From contig LLCB01000178.1 of NCBI GenBank assembly GCA_001414345.1, forward strand, positions 1-64,000: a stretch of 64,000 bases of DNA, written 5' to 3'. Below the pieces are notes generated by a model that saw only the letters and a list, made by a program, of their open reading frames with translations, did not search any database and was not told the origin of the DNA. The stretch comes from Hymenoscyphus infarciens (taxonomy: Eukaryota > Ascomycota > Leotiomycetes > Helotiales > Helotiaceae). Of this stretch, positions 12,998-23,820 are shown one piece after another. Position 1 is the stretch's first letter. Each line of letters starts with the position of its first letter. The position numbers were made by a program, and so were the translations under genes.

Positions 12998-13678
12998 ATG
13001 GCGCCAGCCAACAACAAAATCACCCTCTCCCCGCCCTCCCGCTTCCACCCCCCAGGACCAAAACTCGTACCGGCTCCCCCGCCTCCTTTGTCTTTTCTGG
13101 AGAGGACGTGGCACGTAACACACAGCACCTTGCCCATGTGGCGGAAAGCAAAGAATGTGCGGATTACGTATAAGATTCTCCCGCGCGAAGATGGGAAAGG
13201 ATGTTGTCTGGACGATGAGGTTGTGTACGATGATATCTCGGGAAAGCCCGAGGGGTATCTGGAGAGTTGGCTTGGTCTGCGACGGATTAGAGGGGTGGAT
13301 TGGTGGGATGGCGAAGATTCACACATAGAAGGAGAGGATGGGAAGGCTGTGGTGGAAGAGGAAGAGGGCATGGGAACTAGGTATCGGAAATGGCATTGGA
13401 AGGGACGGGGATGGCTGTTCATTACGGGGGGTAGTAGGTGGGAGGTTCTTGGGTGGGGGGAGTACGAGGGGGAACGTTGGATTGTTACGTGGTTTGAGGC
13501 GAGCCTTTTTACGCCGGCGGGACTGGATGTATATAGTGAGCGCAAGGAGGGGTTGAGTGAGGGGTTGTATGAGGAGATTATGAGGAAGCTGGGGGATGTG
13601 GGGCAACTGGAGGGGTGCGAGGAGTTGGGGAAGATTGCTAAGGGGATGTTTGGGATTAAGATTGATCTGGAGCTGTAG
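12998..13678 (+). CDS. conserved-looking protein of unknown function, 226 aa
   Basis: Single-exon frame starting at ATG 12998 (MAPANNKITLSPP). I do not recognise a named family. The N-terminal 35 residues are Pro-rich. A compact part follows with many Trp and Gly residues: FLERTWHVTHSTLPMW, then WHWKGRGWLFITGG, WEVLGWG and WIVTWFEASLFTPAG. This pattern of alternating aromatic beta strands with an early TWHVT motif resembles small calycin/lipocalin-like fungal proteins, an inference from the strand pattern only. The C-terminus is helical (EEIMRKLGDVGQLEG). No signal peptide or membrane segment is visible, so it is probably cytosolic. Strong codon bias and a compact stop-free frame with ordered composition support a real gene. 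Confidence 0.7.
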   Translation: MAPANNKITLSPPSRFHPPGPKLVPAPPPPLSFLERTWHVTHSTLPMWRKAKNVRITYKILPREDGKGCCLDDEVVYDDISGKPEGYLESWLGLRRIRGVDWWDGEDSHIEGEDGKAVVEEEEGMGTRYRKWHWKGRGWLFITGGSRWEVLGWGEYEGERWIVTWFEASLFTPAGLDVYSERKEGLSEGLYEEIMRKLGDVGQLEGCEELGKIAKGMFGIKIDLEL

Positions 13679-13809
13679 TTTGATGTTTTGGGGTTTTGTG
13701 ACTTTATGAATTCTTGTGTATTTATTTGTAAAATGCGTCTTGGGAGAGATTGGGGGGAGGGAGTGTGAGGAGTTTTGTTTCAAGGGCATGTTTGGAATTA
13801 AATTTGATA

Positions 13810-14030
13810 TTGGTATACTTTATTCACCAAGCATGTTGTAGTGAGTCTGGTTATCTTGTTCCCAAGCTAACTAAATATTGTTTTGAAAGGTAGAGACTAT
13901 TAATTATTCATCCTAGTAACATTTACTTGAGCTGAATACCTAGACAGTTTGCAACAAAGTTACAAACAATGCAAATTTAGTGTATATACAGAATTGGTCA
14001 ATTATTTGATTGGTGAATAAAGCACACCAG
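13810..14030. mobile_element. MITE (family A) with ~20-bp terminal inverted repeats and TA target duplication
   Basis: The left end TTGGTATACTTTATTCACC is repeated in inverse at the right end, where the reverse complement reads CTGGTGTGCTTTATTCACC. Both ends are flanked by the dinucleotide TA (13808-13809 and 14031-14032). The 221-bp body is AT-rich and non-coding. TA duplication plus short inverted repeats suggest a non-autonomous Tc1/mariner-type element. A second, more diverged copy lies at 63149-63421. It sits between the converging 3' ends of two genes. Confidence 0.7.
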
Positions 14031-14081
14031 TAACTTGGTGTGTTTTTGGGTTTCATGAATTCATTTGTATCATATGTAAAT

Positions 14082-15149
14082 TTAAGCGTGGGAACGTCGA
14101 CGACTTTTGTGCTTGTGCCTTCGTTCTCCTTCTTCTCCTCGATGTGAGTGCCTCCGATGGGGATGTCTATGTCGCTTTTCCCTCTCGCTATCATCCTCTC
14201 TTCTCCTGGAAGAACCCTTTTCAGGCTTCTCAGAATCAAGTCTAAAATCATCCAAGTCGTCTTCATCATCATCATGCATACGCTCACGCTTTCTCTTGTG
14301 CCTTTTGCTCCTAGCTTCTTCCTCGAGGACCTTCATCTCCCTCTCCTTTTCTTCCCTCCATTTCATTCTCTCTTTCTCAACTTCTCTTACCTGTTTAGCA
14401 CCTTGCTTCATCATAGCAAGTGGATCGTTGGACACGATCCTTTTGGCCTCTCTCTCCTTCCTGCGGGGATCTTCGTTTCCCCAAACATCCTTCCCGGGAA
14501 GGGCATCCATGTCCTCTGTGGTTGTGTTATTCTTCTTCGAATACCACGGATTTTCCAACCCTTGTTTGAAGCCGGCAGCATTCGAGAACTTGACAGTATA
14601 ATTGTCTTCATATTCCTTCTTCTTTTTGGCCGTTTCTCGCTCTGCTTCCGCAGATTTGGATACTTGTTGACTTGGTTTCGGGATTTGCTGGGGAAATAAA
14701 GATATGTGACCTGTCTCGTCAACAATCGGCGCATCAATCTTCGCAAGTACCATTCCTCTCTCCTTATTATTCGAGGCGGAGGTTGTTTGTTCATGTGCTA
14801 GCCGCATCTCAAAATCCGTATCATTCTCGCCAGCCTTTTTGCGCTTCTTGCGCTCCCTGCCACCGCTGGAATTACCATCGCGTTCTCGTTTCCGATCACT
14901 GCTAGGACTGTCTTCAATGGCTGGTAGAGGTGTAGGCTCTTCTCCGCGTAGAATTTGGAGACGTCTTGTGGCATCTAGCTCTTGCATGGACTGCTCTTCG
15001 GCTGCGACCCGAGCCGCCTCGATGGCTTCATCGCGCTGGACCTTTTCGATGTTGGCCGTGTTGTAGACGTTCCATGATTTCTTCCCGAGAAGATGTCTAT
15101 GTTGGTTAGTAGGCACATATAGCATGGAATAAGGAACGTACAAAGGCAT
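14082..15149 (-). CDS. CWC25: pre-mRNA splicing factor CWC25
   Basis: Two exons on the minus strand: an 8-nt coding first exon, 15149-15142, and the main exon 15096-14082. The 45-bp intron starts GTACGT, holds a TACTAAC branch-like site and ends CATAG. Splicing gives MPLHLLGKKSWNVYN and 340 aa. The N-terminus is the Cir/Cwc25 N-terminal domain (about residues 1-50), with the KKSW signature and the run LQILRGE. Further in, NPWYSKK lies near residue 200, followed by DVWGNEDP. The C-terminal third is charged, with RS/RH/KR repeats (KHKSRRRSHA at the end). Cwc25 joins the spliceosome at the first catalytic step. Without the intron the frame reads on upstream into an unrelated hydrophobic stretch, which I reject. 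It is transcribed divergently from SEC18. Confidence 0.9.
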   Translation of the reverse strand: MPLYVPYSMLYVPTNQHRHLLGKKSWNVYNTANIEKVQRDEAIEAARVAAEEQSMQELDATRRLQILRGEEPTPLPAIEDSPSSDRKRERDGNSSGGRERKKRKKAGENDTDFEMRLAHEQTTSASNNKERGMVLAKIDAPIVDETGHISLFPQQIPKPSQQVSKSAEAERETAKKKKEYEDNYTVKFSNAAGFKQGLENPWYSKKNNTTTEDMDALPGKDVWGNEDPRRKEREAKRIVSNDPLAMMKQGAKQVREVEKERMKWREEKEREMKVLEEEARSKRHKRKRERMHDDDEDDLDDFRLDSEKPEKGSSRRREDDSEREKRHRHPHRRHSHRGEEGERRHKHKSRRRSHA

Positions 15150-15615
15150 GATCGGGAACTTTAGCTCGTGGTTTGCGACTTGTAGGAAGAAATTTAGGTC
15201 GAGGCTGAGAGTTGGAGAAGGCTGAGATGATGGTGTTGCTGGAGTGGAGAAGGAAGCTGCCAGGCCGAAACTAAAGACCAGCCCCCCGGTCGTACCTGAA
15301 GCATCTGAGCCACTGGCTCTTGTCAAACCAGACAAGTAGCAGAGAGCTGGGACGAGCCACTTTGTAAACTGCATTTCAACCAACACGAAAAAAGCACGAA
15401 GAGAGGGAATTACAGAACGAATTCACGATTCACGCCGAGTTATATGAGAAGGATAGGGTGATCTGTTATCAACATTGAAAGAGTCATAAGCCCGAGGATA
15501 CGTGGACTACCAGGCGCCAGCTAGTATCAGGATACTTTGCAAATTCGAGCCTACAATAGCCTTCATAAAGCTTGAAACTTCTGCCAAACATCTCTGCGCC
15601 TCGAAAACCACAAAT
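15150..15615. promoter_or_regulatory. shared divergent promoter of CWC25 and SEC18
   Basis: Only 466 bp separate the start codons of two oppositely transcribed housekeeping genes, so both promoters must lie in or overlap this interval. I see no clear TATA box or named binding site. Confidence 0.5.
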
Positions 15616-18214
15616 ATGGATATCTCAAAGAAACTCTTTGGCGGAGCCCCAAATGCCGGACGAGCAGCCAGCGGTAGTTATTCACAACCACGACCCCCAC
15701 CTCCTCCTTCACGAGACGATACTCGAGGTTACCAAGACGACCCCAGAATGCAGAATAGAGACCCATATGGTGCTCCTATGCAGCCATCAAGCAGACAGCA
15801 GATGCCACAGCGTGCGGCAGTAGGAAGGCCTCCACCACAGCAGCAACCACAAATGAGCCCGGGGAGACGGATATCATTGAAGGTCCAAAGATTAGAGACT
15901 CAGCCTGCGAAAGATACCTATACATTTGGAAACTTGTGAGTGCTAGTCTAGAGTAATATTTGGAGTTTAGCTAACCCCGCTCTAGATGTGCTGTTTCCCC
16001 GCAAGACTTCCCCCCATCGCGAGATGGTTCCGATTTGTACATTCTGCTGAAGGGCAGATATGTGGTTTCGGCAAGACCATTGCCCTCTTTCCCTCAAGGC
16101 CGCATATCTTTGTATGACAGACAGCGAACATGGTGTGACGTGGGACTCTCTGATCAATTCACGGGCGAGATATACGATCCCTTTTCGCAAGGTGGACATG
16201 CATACCTTGGGGCTTTGGATTTGGATGTTGCATTTGCTTCTAAAAAGTTCACCGATGTCCCATATGACCAGGACGTTTTGGCAGACAACTTCATCGAGCT
16301 CTTCCAAAATCAGATTTTCTCGCCAGGACAGAAACTCTTGATGGACGTCAAGAACATTGTCCTTGAGTTCACTGTCAAAACGGTACAACTGGTTGATCTC
16401 AGTTTAGAGAAACAGTCGTCAGCTGCTCCAACATTGACGAGCCCCGACGCGAGGGGCATTCTCACCCAACACACGCCTATTACCTTCTACAAAGATGCAA
16501 ACTCGGAGATCAAGCTGAAAGGATCTGCTAAGCGGCCGGCCGCAAATTCCATCATCGCTCCCAATTTCAAATTCGAGGATATGGGAATTGGTGGATTGGA
16601 TACCGAGTTTAGTGCTATTTTCCGAAGAGCGTTCGCATCTCGTATTTTCCCTCCTGGATTGATTGAGAAATTGGGTATTCAGCATGTGAAGGGTATTTTG
16701 CTATTTGGACCTCCAGGTACCGGGAAAACTTTGATTGCTCGTCAAATCGGAAAGATGTTAAATTCGAGAGAACCAAAGGTTATCAACGGTCCAGAAGTCT
16801 TAAATAAATATGTTGGACAATCTGAAGAGAACATCCGAAAACTCTTTGCGGATGCAGAGAAAGAGTACAAGGAGAAAGGAGATGAGAGTGGTCTTCATAT
16901 TATCATTTTTGATGAGTTGGATGCCGTCTGCAAACAAAGAGGGAGCGGAGCCGGTGGTGGAACTGGTGTTGGTGACAGTGTTGTCAATCAACTTCTCTCC
17001 AAACTTGATGGTGTTGATCAGCTCAACAATATTTTACTCATTGGTATGACCAATCGTATGGATATGATTGATGATGCTTTACTGCGTCCTGGACGTTTGG
17101 AAGTTCACATGGAGATCTCGCTACCGGACGAGGCTGGTCGAGCCCAAATTTTGAAGATTCATACTTCCAAAATGTTGGCAAACGACGTTATTGATCCTGA
17201 TGTCAGTGTTCCAGAACTTGCTCATATGACCAAGAATTTCTCGGGTGCTGAGATTGGAGGTTTGGTCAAATCTGCTTCGTCGTTCGCCTTCAACCGTCAT
17301 GTCAAGGTTGGAACTGTAGCTGGTGTTAGTGACGACATCGAAAACATGAAGGTCAACCGATCAGATTTCATGAATGCACTTGAGGAAGTCAAGGCAGCAT
17401 TTGGTGTTTCTGAAGAGGAACTCGAGACTGCTATGAAGCACGGCATATTGAATTTCAGTCCATATGTTGGGAACATCCTCAACCAAGGAGCTCTCGCTGT
17501 TGACTACATCAAAAACGCCCCCGATGCGTCGTTACTTTCTGTGTTGTTGCATGGCCCTCCGGGTTCTGGAAAGACTGCCATTGCAGCCAAAATCGCCAAA
17601 GATTCCGAATTCCCGTTCATCAAGCTTGTCTCTGCTGAGAACATGATAGGGTTCAGTGAGTCGGCCAAGATAAATTATCTCCAGAAGGTGTTTATGGATG
17701 CTTACAAGTCGCCCTTGAATATCGTTGTTATTGATAATATTGAACGCATCATTGAGTGGTCGAATGTTGGACTTAGATTCTCGAATCCTGTCACTCAGGC
17801 ATTGATGGTCCTTATCGCCAAAGAACCTCCTGCTGTAAGTCGCCTCCCTCGCTATTTTATTCATGAAACTGACATCCTTACTAGGGCAAACGTCTCCTCG
17901 TCATCGGAACCACATCCCAGCGCTCCGTTATGACACAATTAGATCTCAAGCAAATCTTTAACCGTGAACTCGCCATTCCAAACATTAACACACATCAAGA
18001 GCTCGCCGCCGCTCTGACGGAGTTTGGTGGCTTTGACAATGGATCTGATCTAAAAGCTAGTTTGAACGAGCTGCGATCAATCACTGGAACTGATCAGATT
18101 GGTATTGGAATCAAGAATGTTTTGACCACTGTTGGTCAAGCCAAGAGAGACCGCGAGAACTTTGCGGGCACCTTTGCGGATATGATGGCGCAGCAGATGG
18201 CGAACTTGGCTTAA
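15616..18214 (+). CDS. SEC18: NSF-type vesicle-fusion ATPase Sec18
   Basis: Three exons, 15616-15935, 15986-17834 and 17885-18214, with two 50-bp introns, give 832 aa. Frame continuity across both junctions restores TFGNLCAVSP and PPAGKRLLVIGTT. The start is the first in-frame ATG (MDISKKLFGG). A Pro/Gln-rich N-terminal extension of about 100 residues precedes the N domain. The D1 AAA domain has Walker A FGPPGTGKT (about residue 348), Walker B IIIFDELDA (about 412) and an arginine region DDALLRPGRLE. The D2 domain has Walker A HGPPGSGKT (about 628) and IVVIDNIERI. Sec18/NSF is the hexameric ATPase that, with alpha-SNAP, takes apart SNARE complexes after membrane fusion. Length and domain order match the family. 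Confidence 0.96.
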
Positions 18215-18499
18215 ACGAGTTCTTGACGTACTGAATAGGTAGATAGTGAGATAACGAAGTGTAGAAATATTAGAGCACTCCTTTTTTCCTCTGCTGGTAT
18301 TTTGAAAGTTTTTCTGAAAGATTCGAGGTGAGAGAAGTGAGCGTTACTCTGTGAAAGCTAACTCTTACTTTGATTATATGAAGCGGTCTAGAATAATTAG
18401 ATATATATATATATATATATATCATAGTCTCTCTATATACGAGGGCCAGCCATCTGGAATTGCCGAGTTTACTTGCCGGTCAGGCTTCGGACATTTGTA
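18215..18499. other. SEC18 3' flank with (AT)n microsatellite
   Basis: The region holds the probable 3' UTR of SEC18 and a pure TA dinucleotide run at about 18399-18422. The run marks the passage from normal gene sequence to the retroelement block. Confidence 0.5.
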
Positions 18500-18690
18500 T
18501 TATCTGTATCGTGTAGGTCTCGGACCTTGGTATTGTCCGACCTTTTGTATACAGATACCCTGACTCTTTGGATCGTAAAGGCTAACTTAGTCTTTTCCTT
18601 CGTATCAGAGCCTAGTATTCATATATGTTATTCTATTAAACGCACTTCTATATACCTCTTTCGTAGTAGTATACGTTTCGTGCTATTACA
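18500..18690 (+). mobile_element. less-mutated LTR 3' fragment
   Basis: The segment shares an ordered series of blocks with the solo LTRs at 19000 and 28231: GTCCGACCTT, AGAGCCTAGTATT, CGCACTTCTATATACCTC and the terminal GTGCTATTACA. Unlike those copies it keeps CA at its 3' end and has a higher GC content, so it seems less affected by RIP. Its 5' end cannot be placed, and it is probably truncated. Confidence 0.6.
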
Positions 18691-18999
18691 GGTATACGCG
18701 TATAAGCTATAGTATATACGTAAGCTATCTCTACTTTTATTAGTATATATAAAGCTATATAAGAAGGCTTTTTAATTCCTAGCTCTTGTTTTTAAAGCTA
18801 TTTCTTTTTTTATATATATACTAAAACACTTTTAAAATCTTTAAAAGAGTTTATAATATAAAATAAATACTTAAAAGTCTTAATTATACTTTTTCTTAGC
18901 TTTTATTATTCTTAGAATGAAATTTTCTTTTTAGATAACGTTAAAAGAAGAGCTTAGAAAATAAGTAAAAGACTAAGAAAACTTTTTAAGTACTAGTAG

Positions 19000-19390
19000 T
19001 ATAATAGTACGCTATTCTGAATTACTAGTATTCGTGAAACTGCTAATACCTCTATACTAAGATTACGAATTACTAATACTTATATAACTAAAGGTACTAA
19101 AGGTATTAATATTCGATATTTATATATAGAAGAGATTAAGGTTTAGATATTATATATTTAGCTTTTTAACTCTTATTATTTAGTATTAGCTATATTAGAT
19201 AGAACTTAGTTATTATTATTATTAGACCTTAGTAGTATCCGACCTTCTATATATAGATACTTATATTTAATATAGAAGAGAGATAGTTTTTCCTTTTCTT
19301 CTATACTAGAGCCTAGTATTTATATATATTATTCTACTCTAAACGCACTATATACCTCTTTAGTAGTAGTATATATTTCGTGCTATTATA
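19000..19390 (+). mobile_element. solo LTR, subfamily C (391 bp, TSD AGTAG)
   Basis: It starts TATAATAGTACGCTATTC and ends CGTGCTATTATA. Identical 5-bp flanks AGTAG lie at 18995-18999 and 19391-19395. The TA...TA termini are what RIP would make of canonical TG...CA. There is no internal region, so it is a recombination remnant. It is closely related to the copy at 28231-28624. Confidence 0.85.
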
Positions 19391-19736
19391 AGTAGAATAG
19401 CTTAGTACTAGCTATACTAAGTATATATCGGAGTTTAAGTAATATAAACGAGGTTTTAGACATTTATAATTAGTTTTAGAACTGAACTTTTTCTAATATA
19501 AAGAATAATAATATTCTAAAGTCTAACTATTACTTAATCTTAGTACTTATAAATAGCTAGCTATTATATCTCTCTCTCTTAAAAAGACTCGTCTTTAAAG
19601 CTTTGCTTTATAGTCGAGATAGTATTAATTATAATAGTATACCGTTCTATATAGCCGATATTACGTGGTATATACTATATATATAAGGTTTCGGTAGTTA
19701 TTGTTTTATATTATCTATTTTAGAAAGGTTACGTAC

Positions 19737-20897
19737 TATAATAGTCTAGTTCTAGTTTCAGACCTATTACGTAACTCTTTCACTACCTAGCAGAATCCTA
19801 TATATTAGCATCGTTTAGAGCTATCTTCGCTCTTTACCTTTAGTTTTCGTATTAATAACTACGAATAGACTACTTCTCTACTCTACTTCTACCTTATTAT
19901 TATATTAAACTAAAGGTTATCTTTCTTATCCTATAAAGGATATAAAATATATCAGGCTTCTAACCTTACTTCTATTCTAGCCTCTCTACTGCCGACTCTA
20001 CGAACCTCTTTAAACAGCTTCCTAGACCCCTCGCTAGCGATCCTTAAATCGATACTAAGCTTAAGACCTCTCTCTAATATCTTCAGATCCCCCTTCTAGC
20101 GTCTATAGACCTCTCTCTCTCTCTTTAAATAGCTAGTATCTAACTACTAAATCCGATAATAGACTCTAATATTATACGCTAAGTATATAACTTTAGCTCT
20201 CTTATTAAGAAGAAATATTAATACGCTCGCGTAATCGACGCTTTAATAAGATAGCTTATCTAGCTCGTTATTAGTTAATCTAAGCCTTCTACTATTAAAA
20301 AGCCTCTCTACGCTCTGACAAAAGAAGTCTTTTAAGCAGACCTTCTTACTTTTACTTATATTATTTTCTAATAACTCTTAAAGCCTCCTTCTTCTAATAT
20401 TATAAAAGCTCTTAAAGCCTATACTTTAGTAATTAACAGAGTCGTAGAAGTATATACTAGTCGCTTAGTAGATTATATAGATTAGTATCAAAGAGCGAAT
20501 ATAAAGAGTTTTAGGTAACTCGGCGTATAGCTGGCATCTTACTACTTATATAGAGCTAGTACCTTACTACTTATATAGAGCTAGTACCTTACTACTTATA
20601 TAGAGCTAGTATCTTATAGCTACCTTAGTAGAAGGAAGAGTAAGAGTATAGGCTAGGACTAGCAGATATATAGATAGATAAGTACATAGGTATAGAGCTC
20701 GAGAGCGAGCTCTACTAAAGAGGGGGAAATGTAATAGTCTAGTTCTAGTTTCAGACCTATTACGTAACTCTTTCACCGCCTAGTAGAATCCTATATATTA
20801 GCATCGTTTAGAGCTATCTTCGCTCTTTATCTTTAGTTTTCGCGTTAATAACTACGAATAGACTACTTCTCTACTCTACTCCTGCCTTATTATTACA
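19737..20897 (+). mobile_element. TRIM-like short LTR element nested in an LTR (1161 bp, TSD CGTAC)
   Basis: It has two 168-bp LTRs, 19737-19904 and 20730-20897. The right one starts TGTAATAGTC and ends TTATTATTACA, i.e. canonical TG...CA. The left one is the same with RIP-type changes. Flanking 5-bp duplications CGTAC lie at 19732-19736 and 20898-20902. The purine tract AGAGGGGGAAA sits directly before the right LTR. The 825-bp internal region is non-coding and includes three near-identical copies of a ~31-bp repeat (GAGCTAGTACCTTACTAC) at about 20530-20620. Small size with intact ends fits a terminal-repeat retrotransposon in miniature. Confidence 0.85.
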
Positions 20898-22229
20898 CGT
20901 ACGTCCCGGGCTTTCAGACGTACTTTGTAGAGTTTAGGCTTTTATATTAGCCGACGTATGTCGTTGTTTAGTTTTATACCTCTTTTTATATTATCTAAAA
21001 CCTCTTATATATAGTAGCCTACTCCTAGAGTTAGAAAAGGCTAGTTTAGCCTTTTCTTCTATATTAGAGCCTAGTATTTATATACGTTATTCTACTAAAC
21101 GTACTTCTATATACCTCTTCTATAGTTGTATATATTTTATACTATTATATAAAAAGGCTAAACTCTTCTTTACTAGTAATAGTATTTATAATATCTCTTT
21201 AAGCTTTTTGTCGCTTTTGTTTTACTTTAGGCTTGAATCGGTCTATTACGATAATATTCTTAAATAGCTAGGATTCTAGAGATCTCTTAAATAGCTAGTA
21301 ATATCAGGGTTTAGTATCGGTTTTAGATAGCTAGTAAAAAGCGTGTTTTATACGTTAAGGAAGTAGGAATATACTAAGTGCTTTAGAGGCTTCTAATAAC
21401 CCTCTCTATATAGGGACTACTATATATAGGTTCGGTGAATAAGTTAATATACTATAGTTATTATAAAGGCTTCCGAATCTACTCTTATCCCCTCTCTAAA
21501 TCGACATCTTCGAAATATTAGACCTAGTTCCGCTACGAGGCGTTAAACGACCTTCTAGGGCTACCTCTCTTTTCGAAAGACCCTCTAAACCCTTTCTAAA
21601 TCACCTCTATATACTAAGACCTAGAAGATCTCGACGAAATAATAAGTAAGACTTCTTAAATATAGACGATATATAGACGAGATAGCGGTATAAAAATAAA
21701 GAATAAAACGATCGATTAGAGAGATAGAGAATAAAATTATAAGCGAACTTTAAAGTTAATAACTAAATCCTACCTCTAAACTCTTACTAATCCGACTCTT
21801 ATTCGAACCCTCCTTTGCTTTTTAAGCCTAAATTTAGACCTCTTTTGTTTAAGAGACACTACTACCTCTAATGCCTTCCTACCACTTCTCAACCCTCGAA
21901 TTAGATACGAATCAGTCGAAATACGCTTTCTATTAGGACTAAAGTAAGCTCTTAACTAAGTTATTACTGTTAATCCTAACTAAACATTATTAGACTAAAG
22001 GAAGTGGAATTAGGAGAAGAATACGTTAAAGAAACTTTTGCTAACTTTAAAAAGGTCGCTTTTCAAGTATAGCTATACTTAGAGAGATACTAGAATTAGA
22101 ACAGTTCTTCTATATATAGGACATACCTTAGCTCCGAGCTCTCTATAATCTAACAGCGACTCTTCTTCGAAATCAGAAGATAACAATTAAGTCCTTAAGT
22201 ATCTAAAGAGAATAAGGTATTATAATAAC

Positions 22230-23075
22230 TTCGGTATTAAGTTTATTTAACTAGCTGAAACTGTTCCTTTTATTATCTTAAACTTCGGATAGCGAAACTC
22301 TAATAACATTCAGTATTAAGTCTTTTAACTAGCTGAAACTACCCCTTTTATTATCTTAAACTTTAGATAGCGAAACTTTGATAACCTTCGGCAATAACTT
22401 ATTTGACTAGCCGAATCCTTACCTTTTATTATCCTGAACTTTAGATAATAATTTCAACTTCGATAACTTAGTAATAACTTTGCCTTTGACTACCTGAAAC
22501 TACCCTTTTTGTTGTCTAGATACTCGGATAGCGTTTTTAAATTCGGTAATAACTCTTTTGACTAGCCGAAACCACCCCTTTTATTGTCTCGAACTTTAGA
22601 CAATACGATAACTTCGGTAACTCGGCTATAACTTCGCTTTTGACTAGCTGAAACTCCTCCTTTTGTTGTCCTGAACTTTGGACAGTGAAACTCTGACAAC
22701 TTCGGCATTAACAAACTCCTTTAACTAGCTGAAACCCTACCCCTTTTTTGTTGTCTTGAATATTAGACAGCATTTTTAAATTTAGTAATAACTCTATTGA
22801 CTAGCTGAAACCACCCCTTTTATTGTCCCTAGATACTTGGATAATAAATTTTTAACTTTAATAACATTTGGTAATAACTTCGCCTTTGACTAGCTAAAAC
22901 TCCTCCTTTTATTATCCTAAACTTCAGATAGCATTTTCAACTTTAACAACTTCGGAAACAACTTCGCCTTTAACCACCTAAAACTACCCCTTTTATTGTC
23001 TTGAACTTTGGATAACAATTTTAGCTTCGATAACTCGGCTACAACTTTGCTTTTAAACAGCTAAAACCCTACCGA
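22230..23075 (+). repeat. internal tandem array of element 1, ~80-bp unit, 11 copies
   Basis: The motif GACTAGCTGAAACTACCCC and variants recur near 22254, 22330, 22408, 22487, 22563, 22647, 22727, 22801, 22884, 22970 and 23055. Between them recur TTTTATTGTCTTGAACTTTG and CTTCGGTAATAACTTCG. Element 2 carries only two units of the same repeat (about 26820-26930). The array is therefore a variable-number part of this element family. Confidence 0.8.
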
Positions 23076-23159
23076 CTCTAGTACAGAGTCTTATAGTCTT
23101 TACTTTCTTTACTTTTTACTTCTAGCTAGGCTAGAAGTTCCTTTTTTTCATTTAAATTC

Positions 23160-23820
23160 TTTAAAGCGGATACGAATCAGTCAAAATACGCTTTCTATTA
23201 AGACGAAATAAAGAAGTAAGCTCTTAACTAAGTTATTACTATCAATCCCGACTAAGTACTATCTAACTTTACTTTAAACTTCTACCAACCTAAGTTTAGA
23301 CGAATCAGATACAAATCAGTACACCCTCGAAGTAACCTCTTATTATCACTATCATCTACGACATTATCGATTTTTCAGTTCCAACTTTACTCTAAACCTT
23401 TTCAAACCCACACTCTTTTAGTAAATTTTTCGAATCGGATACGAATCAGTACGCTCTTAAAAGGATAGTAACCTCTTAGCTAAGTTATCACTATCTACGA
23501 CATTATTAACTTTTCGTTTCCAACTTCACGAATTTAAATTCGAGTTAGATGCGAATCGGTACACTCTCAAAGTAAGCTCTTAACTAAGTTATCACTATCA
23601 CCTATAACGTCACCTCTTAATGTTCGCTTCCAACTCTACTCTAAATTCACCTTCGAGTTTTAAATTTTTTATTCTAAACTTTTTTAAACCCACACTCTTT
23701 TAGCAATTCAAATCAAATACAAATCGGTATATTCTCGAAGTAAGCTCTTAATTAAGTTATAACTATCACCTTCAACGTCACCTCTTAACTAAACGACTTC
23801 TAACTCTACTCTAAACTTTT
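23160..23820 (+). repeat. second internal tandem array of element 1
   Basis: A longer unit marked by GGATACGAATCAGTACGCTC followed by AAGCTCTTAACTAAGTTATC recurs near 23165, 23297, 23430, 23540 and 23706, with irregular spacing of about 110-165 bp. Single copies of the same unit appear near 21905 in element 1 and near 26338 and 26985 in element 2. Confidence 0.7.

Noticed and set aside
13319..13789. 156-codon frame antisense to the 226-aa gene
   Set aside because: It is a low-complexity Pro/Leu-rich shadow of the plus-strand gene, and the sense strand has ordered composition.
15150..15386. Extended CWC25 N-terminus (MLVEMQFTKWLVPALC...)
   Set aside because: The extension arises from reading upstream of the true ATG and through the first intron, and only the spliced form gives the conserved start.
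18529..18695. GGTAT on both sides of 18534-18690 as a target duplication
   Set aside because: The left GGTAT lies inside sequence homologous to the interior of the subfamily-C LTRs, so it is a chance match and not an element boundary.
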